From contig NZ_CP091913.1 in NCBI RefSeq assembly GCF_022063185.1, positions 4,042,001-4,106,000 on the forward strand: a stretch of 64,000 bases of DNA, in the 5' to 3' direction. The position numbers were made by a program, and so were the translations under genes. Of the stretch, positions 35,908 through 45,373 are shown piece after piece. The stretch comes from Nostoc sp. UHCC 0870 (GTDB taxonomy: Bacteria > Cyanobacteriota > Cyanobacteriia > Cyanobacteriales > Nostocaceae). Under the pieces are notes generated by a model. It saw nothing but the letters and a program-made list of their open reading frames with translations. It did not search any database and was not told where the DNA came from. How positions within the stretch are numbered: position 1 is the first letter of the stretch; every line of letters starts with the position of its first letter.

Positions 35908-35913
35908 ATTGTA
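35908..35913 (-). promoter_or_regulatory. -10 box of yfr1
   Basis: TACAAT on the minus strand, placing the start of transcription near 35901. No good -35 box is seen at the usual distance. Confidence 0.55.
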
Positions 35914-36161
35914 GGCGACAGATGTGAATTTTCCAGGGAATGTTTAGGACTCTGGAAAAAATTTCTCAAGGATTCAAAGTATTTATCTATTAAGGATTAG
36001 GTATTTATTAGGTATTGGGAATGAGAAGACATTTTTCTATTCCCTATTCTCTACTTCAATGGTTAAGGTTGTAGGGTTGTAGGAGGTGTGGGGGTGTAGG
36101 GGTTTAAGAAATAATGATTTTTTTTCTGTAATTTTATAATCTTCCCTATCCCACATTCCCT

Positions 36162-37325
36162 TTATTTACCCATGCCTAACTGTTGAGCTTTTTGATAAAC
36201 CTTGCCTTCGGTTAACAAAGAAGGAGCAATAACGACTTCAACTTGCTGCATTTCTTTGAGATTTTTTGCTCCTAAAGTTCCCATGCTGGTTTTTAACGCA
36301 CCCAAAAGGTTATGAGTGCCATCATCTAATCCTGCGGGTCCAATGAGAATTTGCTCTAAACTACCGGTCGTACCAACGCGAATTCGCGTCCCACGGGGCA
36401 ATATTGGGCTAGGAGTCGCCATACCCCAGTGATAGCCCCTTCCTGGGGCTTCTGCGGCTCTTGCAAAGGGTGAACCGATCATCACACCATCTGCGCCACA
36501 GGCAATACATTTACAGATGTCGCCACCGGTGATTAAACCACCATCAGCAATGATGGGGATATAATTACCAGTTTCTTGGAAGTATTCATCGCGGGCGGCG
36601 GCGCAATCAGCGATCGCAGTGGCTTGGGGTACACCCACACCCAGCACACCACGAGATGTACAAGCTGCACCAGGGCCAATCCCTACTAATACGGCAGCAG
36701 CCCCAGCTTTTAATAAGTTCAAAGTGACTTCATAAGTCACGCAATTGCCCAAAATTACGGGGATGGGCATAGAACGGCAAAATTCTGCTAAATCAAGGGG
36801 TGTAATAGTCTCTGGGGATAAGTGAGCAGTGGAAACCACTGTAGCTTGGATAAAAAATAAATCTGCCCCGGCTTTTGCTACCACTTCACCGTATTTGCTA
36901 GCACCTACTGGAGTAGCACTAACTGCGGCGATACCACCTTGTTGTTTAATTTCCTGAATACGTTTTTCGATTAATTCTGGCTTAATTGGTTCGGCATAAA
37001 GTTCTTGCATCAAAGAGACAAATTCATCCTTCCCTACCGATGCAATCCGATCCAAAATTGGATTTGGGTCAAGATAGCGAGTTTGGATACCCTCTAGGTT
37101 GAGTACACCCAATGCGCCCAACTGTGACAACTTTACAGCCATGCCCACATCGACAACACCATCCATTGCACTGGCAATGATGGGGATTTCTCGCTCAATA
37201 TTACCGATTTTCCACCGAGTATCGGCTAAACTCGGATCGAGTGTTCTGTTACCAGGGGCTAGAGCAATTTCATCAATGCCATAGGCTCTGCGAGCTGTCT
37301 TTCCCCGCCCAAGTTGAATTTCCAC
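36162..37325 (-). CDS. IMP dehydrogenase-family protein, GuaB3 type without CBS domains
   Basis: A 387-residue TIM-barrel enzyme of the IMPDH/GMP reductase family, of the shorter cyanobacterial/actinobacterial class (GuaB-related) that lacks the CBS pair. The catalytic cysteine is C222 in GPGAACTSRG, and the IADGGLITGGD and GADGVMIGSPFA loops bind the phosphate. It likely oxidises IMP to XMP for guanine nucleotide synthesis. The start is GTG at 37325, giving the conserved N-terminus QLGRGKTARRAYG. Confidence 0.88.
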   Translation of the reverse strand: MEIQLGRGKTARRAYGIDEIALAPGNRTLDPSLADTRWKIGNIEREIPIIASAMDGVVDVGMAVKLSQLGALGVLNLEGIQTRYLDPNPILDRIASVGKDEFVSLMQELYAEPIKPELIEKRIQEIKQQGGIAAVSATPVGASKYGEVVAKAGADLFFIQATVVSTAHLSPETITPLDLAEFCRSMPIPVILGNCVTYEVTLNLLKAGAAAVLVGIGPGAACTSRGVLGVGVPQATAIADCAAARDEYFQETGNYIPIIADGGLITGGDICKCIACGADGVMIGSPFARAAEAPGRGYHWGMATPSPILPRGTRIRVGTTGSLEQILIGPAGLDDGTHNLLGALKTSMGTLGAKNLKEMQQVEVVIAPSLLTEGKVYQKAQQLGMGK

Positions 37326-37605
37326 GCTGTTAACTTTTCTTAATTCTGTTCTAGCTAGGGTATCAAATTGTGAGCTAAATTGCAGCGTTTTTTTTGACGG
37401 GGGATTGGGGACTGGGGATTGGGGAACTGGGGACTGGGATTTAAAAAGGGTGGGAGGGCTGATAACTGATAACTGATAACTGATTTAAGTCCCCCACAAT
37501 GGGTAATCAAAATCAGTGTATGGAGGATGTTACGGTTAAGCCTTCTGGGAGCTAATCACTAGTAACCAATTTACTATACATAAATAGACAATCATGGTCA
37601 AATAT
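37326..37605. other. Intergenic repeats and probable left end of the second TnpB element
   Basis: A GGGGATTGGGGACT tandem repeat occupies about 37399-37440, followed by TGATAAC units (37459-37483). From about 37510 the sequence TATGGAGGATGTTACGG resembles the TATGGAGGGATAACCG found after tnpB at 38896, so this may be the left end of the element. No gene seen. Confidence 0.45.
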
Positions 37606-37731
37606 TTATTGCTCTCTAAACATTTTCTCGATAGCATCACTTAAACTATTAGCATTTCATTCAATCCGCATCTTCTCCAACAACTCTAACGCTGTTTCTG
37701 TAAACGTTAAAGTGTTTTTTTGGTTTACCAT
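37606..37731 (-). pseudogene. Broken RHH-type regulator gene divergent from the second tnpB
   Basis: From an ATG at 37731 the minus strand encodes MVNQKNTLTFTETALELLEK then MRIE, an in-frame TGA at 37657-37659, then NANSLSDAIEKMFREQ and a stop at 37606. Reading the TGA as a mutated Arg codon gives a 41-residue protein with strand-helix-turn-helix order (TLTFTETALELLEKM, then SLSDAIEKMF) typical of ribbon-helix-helix proteins. A single base change explains the break. It is divergent from tnpB with 82 bases between, the same layout as the intact RHH gene at 9385. Confidence 0.6.
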
Positions 37732-37764
37732 ATCTTGTTTTACCGGACATATTGACTTGCTTAT

Positions 37765-37780
37765 ATACTACGTGTAGTAT
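37765..37780. promoter_or_regulatory. Palindrome between the broken RHH gene and tnpB, candidate operator
   Basis: ATACTAC-GT-GTAGTAT, two perfect 7-base arms around two bases, in the divergent spacer 34 bases before the tnpB ATG. It is placed like the 9371 palindrome of the other element but has a different sequence, fitting a different RHH protein. Binding is inferred. Confidence 0.45.
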
Positions 37781-37813
37781 GCTTTAATATCACATTTGAA
37801 AAGGTCGTGTCAA

Positions 37814-38890
37814 ATGCTTTTATCCATCAAAACAAAGCTAAAACTAAGTCAAGTCCAAAAAATCATCATGAGTAAACACGCGGGAATTGCGAGATTTACT
37901 TATAATTGGGGTTTAGCTACTTGGAATAGCTTTGTTAAAGATGGATTAAAGCCTAACAAATATATCCTGAAAAAGTTCTTTAACAATCATGTAAAACATG
38001 AATTTACATGGATTAAAGAAAAGGGAGTTTGTCAGAAAATAACTCAATATGCCTTTGATAATCTTGGGGATGCTTTCTCTAGATTCTTTAGTGGGAAAGG
38101 TGGATACCCTAAATTTAAAAAGAAAGGGCATCACGATTCTTTTACTATTGATGCTAGCGGTAAACCTATTCCCGTTGGCGGTAAATCAATAAAGCTACCT
38201 ACCATCGGATGGGTAAGAACTTACGAGATTTTACCTCACACTACTTGTAAATCAATCACAATATCACGAACTGCTGATAGTTGGTTTATTGCCTTCGCTT
38301 ACGAGCAGAAACATGAACCAACCGTTAAGCAACACGATGTTGTTGGCGTTGATTTAGGGGTTAAGGAACTGGCTACACTCTCTACAGGTGTTGTTTTTCC
38401 TAATCCCAAGCATTACAAAACTAATCTAGAAAAACTGAGAAGGTTATCTAGAAAGTTTGCCAGAAAAAACAAAGGGTCTAACAACCGATATAAAGCTAAA
38501 ATTCAACTCGCTAAACATCATTCTAGGGTAACTAATCTCAGAAATAATACTCTTCACAAAATCACTACTTTCTTATGCAAAAACCACGCAAAAATAGTAG
38601 TCGAAGATTTAAATGTTTCGGGGATGTTATCTAACCATAAATTGTCCCAAGTCATTGCTGATTGCGGTTTCCATGAGTTCAAAAGGCAGTTGGAATATAA
38701 AGCTAAAAAGTTTGGTTGTGAAATAATTATTGCAGATCGTTGGTATCCATCGAGTAAAACCTGTTCCAATTGTGGACATATTCAAGATATGCCACTCAAA
38801 GAAAGAACCTATAACTGTGGTAGTTGTGGTCATTCAATGGACAGGGATTTAAACGCTGCAATCAATTTATCGAGGTTGGCTAAACCTTGA
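37814..38890 (+). CDS. tnpB: TnpB-family RNA-guided nuclease, second lineage
   Basis: A 358-residue TnpB, only distantly similar to the copy at 8107. The RuvC-type residues D180 (VGVDLGVKE), E264 (VVEDLNVSG) and D345 (MDRDLNAAIN) and the zinc ribbon cysteines C317, C320, C335, C338 are all present, so the nuclease looks functional. The ATG at 37814 is preferred to a TTG six codons upstream. No tnpA is adjacent. The downstream GGAG...CTCC pairing at about 38898-38915 may belong to the omega RNA or right end. The mutS2 gene begins about 125 bases further on. Confidence 0.9.
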   Translation: MLLSIKTKLKLSQVQKIIMSKHAGIARFTYNWGLATWNSFVKDGLKPNKYILKKFFNNHVKHEFTWIKEKGVCQKITQYAFDNLGDAFSRFFSGKGGYPKFKKKGHHDSFTIDASGKPIPVGGKSIKLPTIGWVRTYEILPHTTCKSITISRTADSWFIAFAYEQKHEPTVKQHDVVGVDLGVKELATLSTGVVFPNPKHYKTNLEKLRRLSRKFARKNKGSNNRYKAKIQLAKHHSRVTNLRNNTLHKITTFLCKNHAKIVVEDLNVSGMLSNHKLSQVIADCGFHEFKRQLEYKAKKFGCEIIIADRWYPSSKTCSNCGHIQDMPLKERTYNCGSCGHSMDRDLNAAINLSRLAKP

Positions 38891-39014
38891 AAGCTTATGG
38901 AGGGATAACCGCTCCCATGCTCCCCGTGAAGTAAGAAATAAATGTCTAAACTTGTCTAGGATTTATATAGCAGCTAGAATTGATACGATAATTGTCAGAT
39001 TTGATATTGCAGCT

Positions 39015-41462
39015 TTGATCCAATCTGAAACCTTAGAACTACTGGAATGGCATCGTCTATGCCAGCACCTTTCCACGTTTGCCGCCACTAAGCTAGGGGC
39101 GATCGCATCCTTGCGTCTGCAAATCCCGACATCTCAAGCAGCAAGTGAGCAGTTGTTAGCACAGACTAAAGAAGTCTATCAACTGGAAACTCGCCTGACT
39201 GCGGGATTATCTTTTGAGGGAGTTCAAGATATTGGAGATGCCTTAGAACGGGCAGAACTCCAAGGAATTTTGGCAGGGGATGAATTATTGGCGATCGCAA
39301 CTACTTTAGCAGGGGCGAGAAATTTACGGCGTGTCATTGATAATCAAGAAGATTTGCCGATATTAAATGAGTTAGTTGCTGATTTACGAACTTATCCTGA
39401 ATTAGAACAAGAGATTCACCGTTGTATTGATGAACGGGGACAAGTCACTGACCGCGCTAGCCAAAAATTAGGAGAAATTCGCATCGAATTGCGAAAATTA
39501 CGCAGTCAAATTACCCAAAAACTGCAAAATATCTTACAGGCGAAATCAGGGGCAGTCCAAGAACAAATTATTACTCAACGAGGTGATCGCTTTGTCATTC
39601 CGGTAAAAGCCCCGCAAAAAGATGCTATTCCCGGTATTGTTCATGACACCTCAACCAGTGGCGCAACTCTTTACATAGAGCCGAATTCGATTGTGCCAAT
39701 AGGCAACCAATTGCGGCAGACAATTAGAAGAGAGCAAGCAGAAGAAGAAGCAGTGCGCCGCGTTTTAACGGAGCAAGTAGCAGCCGTCAAGCCTGATTTA
39801 GAAAGGTTATTGGCAATTGTGACAACATTGGATTTGGCAACCGCTAGAGCTAGGTATAGTTTATGGCTGGAAGCTAATCCCCCTAGATTTATAAACCGCG
39901 AAGAACAGGAAATCATCACATTACGGCAGCTACGTCATCCCTTATTGGTATGGCAACAGCAACACGAACAAGGTCATGCTGTGATTCCTGTTGATTTGTT
40001 AATCAGCCCCAATATTAAAGTAGTCACAATTACTGGCCCTAACACCGGGGGAAAAACTGTCACATTAAAGACCCTAGGATTGGCAGCATTGATGGCCAAA
40101 GTGGGTTTATTTGTCCCAGCCCGTGAACCAGTAGAAATGCCGTGGTTTGACCAAGTATTGGCTGATATTGGTGATGAACAATCTTTACAGCAAAGTTTAT
40201 CTACTTTCTCTGGTCATATTCGTCGCATTAGCAGAATTTTGAATGCGTTAGGTAAAGGTGACAGGGGACAGGTGACAGGTGACAGGGAAGAAGAAGAAGA
40301 AGAAGAAGAAGGAGGAGCAATAGACTATGCTCAATCCCTCGTATTACTTGATGAAGTTGGCGCGGGTACAGATCCGGTTGAAGGGAGTGCTTTAGCGATC
40401 GCCCTTTTACAATACTTGGCTGATCATTCCCAGCTAACGATCGCCACAACTCACTTTGGGGAATTGAAAGCCCTCAAATATGAAGATTCGCGGTTTGAAA
40501 ACGCTTCGGTAGAGTTTGATGAGGCGACTTTATCGCCCACCTACCGCCTACTTTGGGGAATTCCTGGACGTTCTAATGCTTTAGCGATCGCCCTCCGCTT
40601 GGGGTTGAAACCAGAAGTGATAGAACAGGCAAAAAGTCAAGTAGGAGAGGCTACAGATGAGGTAAATCAGGTAATTGCCGGGTTGGAAGCCCAACGCCGT
40701 AGCCAGGAAACCAAAGCCGCAGAAGCACAAAAAATCTTACAACAAGCGGAACGTTTATATAAAGAAGTATCAGCTAAAGCCTCGGCGTTAGAGGAAAGGG
40801 AACAGTCTTTAAAGGCTTCTCAGGAAGTAGCCGTCCAGCAAGCAATTACTCAAGCTAAAGGCGAGATTGCCAAAGTAATTCGTCGTTTGCAACAGGGTAC
40901 ACCCACAGCCCAAGATGCCCAACAAGCAACTAACACTTTAAATCAAATTACCCAAAAATATCAGCCAGCACCACCGCCGAAACAAAAAATTGGCTTCATG
41001 CCCAAAGTAGGCGATCGCATTCGGCTATCTCAGTTTGGACAAACAGCAGAAGTTTTAACCGCCCCTGATGAAGATGGCGAGTTCAGCGTCCGCTTTGGAA
41101 TTATGAAGATGACTGTCAAGTTAGAAGATATCGAATCTCTTGATGGTCAAAAACCCGAACCAGTCACTAAACCAAAACCCACCCCAGCCACAGTCACGCC
41201 ACCACCCCCAACAGCCCCCGTCATTCGGACTTCCTACAATACCGTCGATTTACGGGGTAAACGGGTATCTGATGCCGAATATATTCTAGATAAAGCCATT
41301 TCTGAGGCTCATGGTCAAATCTGGATTATTCACGGTTACGGCACTGGTAAATTACGTCAAGGTGTTCACTCCTTTTTACAACATCATTCCAGAGTGAGTC
41401 GCTTTGAAGCAGCAGAACAGGCTGATGGTGGTAGTGGGGTCACTATTGCCTATATCTCTTGA
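39015..41462 (+). CDS. mutS2: MutS2 (Smr-domain MutS-like ATPase)
   Basis: An 815-residue MutS2. The ATPase has Walker A GPNTGGKT at about 341-348 and Walker B LVLLDEVGAGTDP at about 443. The C-terminal Smr nuclease domain (VDLRGKRVSDAEYIL, IIHGYGTGKLRQGV) ends the protein. MutS2 suppresses recombination or rescues collided ribosomes, depending on species. Between Walker A and B an insert of about 21 residues (KGDRGQVTGDR, then eight Glu) is encoded by a short tandem repeat and is not part of the family. The start is probably TTG at 39015 (family N-terminus I-Q-S-E-T-L); the frame is open back to 38952, into the flank of the TnpB element. Confidence 0.92.
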   Translation: MIQSETLELLEWHRLCQHLSTFAATKLGAIASLRLQIPTSQAASEQLLAQTKEVYQLETRLTAGLSFEGVQDIGDALERAELQGILAGDELLAIATTLAGARNLRRVIDNQEDLPILNELVADLRTYPELEQEIHRCIDERGQVTDRASQKLGEIRIELRKLRSQITQKLQNILQAKSGAVQEQIITQRGDRFVIPVKAPQKDAIPGIVHDTSTSGATLYIEPNSIVPIGNQLRQTIRREQAEEEAVRRVLTEQVAAVKPDLERLLAIVTTLDLATARARYSLWLEANPPRFINREEQEIITLRQLRHPLLVWQQQHEQGHAVIPVDLLISPNIKVVTITGPNTGGKTVTLKTLGLAALMAKVGLFVPAREPVEMPWFDQVLADIGDEQSLQQSLSTFSGHIRRISRILNALGKGDRGQVTGDREEEEEEEEGGAIDYAQSLVLLDEVGAGTDPVEGSALAIALLQYLADHSQLTIATTHFGELKALKYEDSRFENASVEFDEATLSPTYRLLWGIPGRSNALAIALRLGLKPEVIEQAKSQVGEATDEVNQVIAGLEAQRRSQETKAAEAQKILQQAERLYKEVSAKASALEEREQSLKASQEVAVQQAITQAKGEIAKVIRRLQQGTPTAQDAQQATNTLNQITQKYQPAPPPKQKIGFMPKVGDRIRLSQFGQTAEVLTAPDEDGEFSVRFGIMKMTVKLEDIESLDGQKPEPVTKPKPTPATVTPPPPTAPVIRTSYNTVDLRGKRVSDAEYILDKAISEAHGQIWIIHGYGTGKLRQGVHSFLQHHSRVSRFEAAEQADGGSGVTIAYIS
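40256..40318 (+). repeat. In-frame tandem repeat inside mutS2
   Basis: GTGACAGGGGACAGGTGACAG units followed by (GAA) repeats lie wholly within the coding frame and stay a multiple of three in length. The CAGGTGACAGG type also occurs downstream of pth near 60225. Confidence 0.9.
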
Positions 41463-42087
41463 GGCAGGGGGCAGGGGGAGAAAAATATAATGCCCAATGC
41501 CTACTTACAAGCTAGGAAATTTCTTTCTGCAATAAATATAACTTCTGTCAGTTGGTAATTGTTCATCTCAAATGATTGATTACCTGATGATGCTGGCAAT
41601 TAATTATTAAAGGTTAAATTAACCAGACATATTTATTTATACTTTTGTACGGAAATAACAGCCAAAACTGGTAAATATTACCAGCAAAATACATCTTCTA
41701 CACTGTTGAAAATAAAAATTCATCTTGTAGAGTAAGACAGTGACAATTGCTGTTTACCAAAAGTAAGAAAAGCAAGTAGAGTCAGAAAAATAACTGTGTA
41801 TTTAGTAACAAAGCAAAGTCTAATGTCTTTTCTTTCTCTTCCTTCCTGCTTTGTCAGTAAGGAGTAAGGAATAGGGAGTAGAGAGTGGGGAGATATAAAT
41901 TCAAAGTAGCCTGGGGAATCTTGCCACATCAAAATTAAACAACTCCTACCTTCTGCCCTTTGACTATAGACCTTTGATTGTTGACTTTTCTCTGCCTCCT
42001 GCCTTCTTTACAGGAAACCAACTTTAATCATTAATAGTCTCGTTTCAAAATGGGTAACAGCAACCGCCCCTACCAGCCTGATCACCT
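41463..42087. other. Gene-free spacer between mutS2 and the DUF3038 gene
   Basis: 625 bases, AT-rich, with short purine-rich repeats (AGTAAGGAGTAAGG at about 41857-41890). The small minus-strand frame at 41720-41932 is low complexity and not credible. No RNA gene or strong terminator is seen. Confidence 0.5.
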
Positions 42088-42693
42088 ATGCTAAAAGTTA
42101 TGCACTCGGCCACTGATTCAGCCACTCCCAATTCTCAGTGGGAGGACTTAACTAAACTTCCCAATCCCAATGTTATCCAATGGGAAAACATCAAAACCCA
42201 GTTAGACTTAGTGCTGTTGGCACTAGAAACTTTAACCGGTATTGGTTCTGAGGCAATGATCTCAGCCGCAACTGATTTGAATTTGGAGTCGAGAGTGCCA
42301 GATCGCGTAGCTTTATGGCGACTGCGACAGTCAAATCCCATACGCAAAGGTCAAGGAGGGCGAAAAAAACTAGATGTGGAAGAAGCGCGATCGCTAGTTC
42401 TGATTATCTGCTACCTCACCAAACAGCACCAGGAATTAATTCGCCGTGCTGTGGGGCTACTAGAACAAATGGCGGCAAAAAATCGAGAACCTCATCAGGT
42501 TGCTTTACTGGGAGATTATATTGATGCTTTCTGCAACACTTACCAAGAGCGCATGGAAGAGGATGAGCAAATCTCAACGGATCTACTTACCCACCTGGCA
42601 CTAAAACTGCTAATAGATTTACTGTTTTACAGCGCACCTGGTGGACACCGCCGTCTCTGGTTAGCACTAATAGATCGTTCCGCAAAAATTTGA
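42088..42693 (+). CDS. DUF3038 protein
   Basis: A 201-residue helical protein of the cyanobacterial DUF3038 family (blocks LDLVLLALETLTGIGSEAM, PDRVALWRLRQSNP and RSLVLIICYLTKQHQELIRR). Function unknown. It is followed after 21 bases by a DUF4335 gene; the two families occur together in cyanobacteria, so a joint role is likely. Confidence 0.82.
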   Translation: MLKVMHSATDSATPNSQWEDLTKLPNPNVIQWENIKTQLDLVLLALETLTGIGSEAMISAATDLNLESRVPDRVALWRLRQSNPIRKGQGGRKKLDVEEARSLVLIICYLTKQHQELIRRAVGLLEQMAAKNREPHQVALLGDYIDAFCNTYQERMEEDEQISTDLLTHLALKLLIDLLFYSAPGGHRRLWLALIDRSAKI

Positions 42694-42714
42694 AAACATC
42701 TCCTTTGTTCTGCC

Positions 42715-44316
42715 ATGCCTCTATCAAATTCTGTCATTCGTCGCTACACACCTCCTACTTGTACGCTAGAAGTATTAGCCCAAAGTTCTCCTCTATCTCG
42801 TTGGATGGGGAAACCTGTACTGAAGCAGTTAACTTTTGAGTTACGCTTTGATGATCCAACTTTGCCAGAAGAACGCCGAGTGCCAATTCGAGGCGATCGC
42901 GATCAACTGGAAGCTTTATGTGATGCTGTCACTACTTACGTACAAGAAATTTTGCAACAGTCACCGGAAAGCTTTGGATTCAGTTTCTCTGGCCTCCAGG
43001 ATTCAACCAAAGTATCCAATGACACAGAGTTAACAGATTTTCAGCAAGTTCCTTTATTAGCTAAAACATCAAATTCTTTTACATCACAATTTTCAGGGTC
43101 AAAAATCTACTTAGAATCAAACAGTCATTTAACACATAATTTATATCTCGGTTCTTTAGCTAATCAAACTTCTGGTACTGTTATCCAACTTAGTCTTTTA
43201 CAACTATTTGATTTGGCAACTGCTTTAGATGAATATGCCGCAGATGTCTTGGCGTTACCAATGCTGAATCAAAGTAGTTCAGTTGTCCGCTTCCCTACCT
43301 GGGTTTCTGTCGCGGCAATGTTCATTATCGGTGTAGGTTTAACGCCTTGGACTTGGCAATATGCTAGCAATCTGCGGCAAAAACAACCACAAACAGCTAA
43401 AATCGCCAACTCCCCAGAATCACAAGTTGCCTTACAAGCCCCAACATCGCCTAATTTCCCTGCACCTCAACCTGAACTTTCTCCTTCTAATAATTTTTCA
43501 TCTCTGCCTCTAACTTCTACTCCTCCATTACCTCCAACTTCCAATTTACCCACGACAACCCTGCCATCTCCTAATTCTGATTTCTCTACAACAACTACCA
43601 ATTCGCCTCTAGCACCCAATTCTCTTACCTCAAAACAGACATCAAATTTACCCCAAACAGAAATTCCATCAGTTCCTGGCAATTCATCGGTTAACATACC
43701 AAATCAGCAAATCGCAATTCAGCCTAATTCTTCCAGTTCAAGTAACCCGGCTGAACTGGGACTTCCTATCAAGCGGGATTTACCACCAAGACCATCTTCT
43801 ATTCCCGCACCACTCCCGCCGCCACTAGCTACTCTACCGCCTGCTAATGGTAGCAACACCATTCCTCAACCCTATTCACCAGTAACTTCTCAACAGTCCC
43901 CAGCTAGAATCAATTCTCCTGCAACTACCTCCTCGGAAGCGGGTGATACTAGTTCATTAGTAACAAGATTAAGGACTCCATCGCAAAATCTCACACCCAC
44001 AGAAGTTTCTGTTAACAGCAGCAGTACACTGTTTGACACACCCCAAGTAGCAGAAGCCAGGGAATTCTTGAAAAAACGCTGGCAACCACCTACAGGATTT
44101 ACACAAACTTTAGAATATAGTCTGATGGTCGGTGTTGATGGCTCAGTTGAGCGTATTGACCCATTAGGTAAGGCAGCTAGAGAGAACTTCGAGATGGTGG
44201 GGATGCCTGCTATTGGTGAACCTTTTGTTTCCGCCAATCGCTACGGACGAAATACAAGAATTCGAGTTCTTCTCAGTCCTGATGGCAAGGTACAGACTTT
44301 TTCTGAGTCTGAATAG
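42715..44316 (+). CDS. DUF4335 protein with membrane anchor and Pro/Ser-rich linker
   Basis: A 533-residue protein. Residues 1-190 are the DUF4335 domain (RRYTPPTCTLEVLAQ, LTFELRFDDP). One membrane helix follows (VSVAAMFIIGVGLTPWTWQY, about 202-221), then a 200-residue linker very rich in Pro, Ser, Thr and Asn, and a conserved C-terminal domain (EAREFLKKRWQPP, YSLMVGVDGSVERIDPLG) resembling periplasmic energy-transducing modules. The topology suggests a cytoplasmic domain and a periplasmic end that reaches the wall. Partner of the DUF3038 gene. Confidence 0.8.
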   Translation: MPLSNSVIRRYTPPTCTLEVLAQSSPLSRWMGKPVLKQLTFELRFDDPTLPEERRVPIRGDRDQLEALCDAVTTYVQEILQQSPESFGFSFSGLQDSTKVSNDTELTDFQQVPLLAKTSNSFTSQFSGSKIYLESNSHLTHNLYLGSLANQTSGTVIQLSLLQLFDLATALDEYAADVLALPMLNQSSSVVRFPTWVSVAAMFIIGVGLTPWTWQYASNLRQKQPQTAKIANSPESQVALQAPTSPNFPAPQPELSPSNNFSSLPLTSTPPLPPTSNLPTTTLPSPNSDFSTTTTNSPLAPNSLTSKQTSNLPQTEIPSVPGNSSVNIPNQQIAIQPNSSSSSNPAELGLPIKRDLPPRPSSIPAPLPPPLATLPPANGSNTIPQPYSPVTSQQSPARINSPATTSSEAGDTSSLVTRLRTPSQNLTPTEVSVNSSSTLFDTPQVAEAREFLKKRWQPPTGFTQTLEYSLMVGVDGSVERIDPLGKAARENFEMVGMPAIGEPFVSANRYGRNTRIRVLLSPDGKVQTFSESE

Positions 44317-44504
44317 TATTCATAAAGCATTGGGTTTGATGACACTTGTAAAACTGGTGCAATTTTGTACCAGTTTTACTGTAATTTTCGTGCTGCTAAA
44401 GTAGCTTTTTGAGTCCAGTTATTAAAGTGGTTCTTACATTAATACAAGTAAATCTACCAATCACTACAATCACAATTAAATAACTTTAATTAGAGGTAGA
44501 TAAT

Positions 44505-44789
44505 ATGCAAAATGTTGGGACTCAAAAAGATAGTACAGCTTGGATTATTCAAACATGGGCTGCTTTTATATTTGCTATTTCTATGACCAGTTTTGGTATT
44601 GTTAATTTGCCTGTGGATAACTGGGTAAAAGGATTTATGGGTATGGGGTTGGTTTTTTCTGTTGGTTCAACTTTTACCCTAGCTAAAACTACTAGAGATT
44701 TGCACGAAGCGAAAAAATTAACTTCCCGTATTGATGAAGCGAAAGTAGAAAAATTGCTGTCACAGCATGATTCTTTAAGTTTAAAATAA
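44505..44789 (+). CDS. YiaA/YiaB-type two-helix membrane protein
   Basis: A 94-residue protein with two membrane helices (WIIQTWAAFIFAISMTSFGIV and FMGMGLVFSVGSTFTLAKTT) joined by a short loop, followed by a charged C-terminal helix. This is the YiaAB two-helix domain. Function unknown. A GAGGT ribosome site lies 8-10 bases before the ATG. Confidence 0.75.
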   Translation: MQNVGTQKDSTAWIIQTWAAFIFAISMTSFGIVNLPVDNWVKGFMGMGLVFSVGSTFTLAKTTRDLHEAKKLTSRIDEAKVEKLLSQHDSLSLK

Positions 44790-45127
44790 AGGTATCAATT
44801 TCAGTGGGATGGCATTCCGCTCACCGTAGGTGATTGTTTCTAATTAAATACGTTTCAATTAAGGTGAAAGTATCAAAACTAACTTGACGAAGTATAGCCA
44901 GTATAGCATGACATAAATGAAGATACCATTTCAAATGATGCAAAAGCCCGGAATTTAATTCTTTTGACTTTTGACTTCACGGCGTTACTAGCTGCTTGGG
45001 TACTGTATGTTTTACCACATTCCAAAAGTTGTAGTATGATATTAATCGTCCAGATTCAATCGTATTAGATTTTGCGAGATGCTTTTTTACGTTTGTTTTA
45101 TTAAAGTAGCACTTCTATGAAATTAGT
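44790..45127. other. Intergenic region with dispersed repeat pieces
   Basis: 338 bases upstream of the DUF433 gene, with a TTTTGACTTTTGACTT string (about 44961) and CATTTCAAATGATGCAAAAG (about 44927), which resembles repeat sequence near 18910. No gene seen. Confidence 0.5.
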
Positions 45128-45373
45128 ATGAAATTAGATCGCATTACCAGCGATCCCAATCGGATGAATGGACAGCCTTGCATTCGCAATCTTCGTCTTA
45201 CCGTTCGTCGGGTAATTGAGCTATTAGCTACCTATCCTGATCGACAAGAACTACGCCAGGAGTTTCCTGAACTGGAAGATCAAGACATTCAGCAAGCCTT
45301 AATTTTTGCATCGATCTACTTAGACGATCGTATTGTTGAATTACCACATCGTTATGAGACTGTTGCTGGTTAA
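45128..45373 (+). CDS. DUF433 antitoxin-like protein
   Basis: An 81-residue protein of the DUF433/VapB45-like family: ITSDPNRMNGQPCIRNLRLTVRRVIELLA with a winged-helix-like C-terminus ending in PELEDQDIQQALIFAS. Such genes normally precede a DUF5615 PIN-like toxin gene. Here the downstream DNA holds only a short remnant, so this is probably an orphan antitoxin. Confidence 0.8.
   Translation: MKLDRITSDPNRMNGQPCIRNLRLTVRRVIELLATYPDRQELRQEFPELEDQDIQQALIFASIYLDDRIVELPHRYETVAG

Noticed and set aside
35687..35914. Plus-strand frame of 75 codons upstream of trxA
   Set aside because: It is antisense to the Yfr1 RNA and the trxA start, with no protein features.
41720..41932. Minus-strand frame of 70 codons after mutS2
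   Set aside because: Low complexity, built on purine-rich repeats, no homology pattern.
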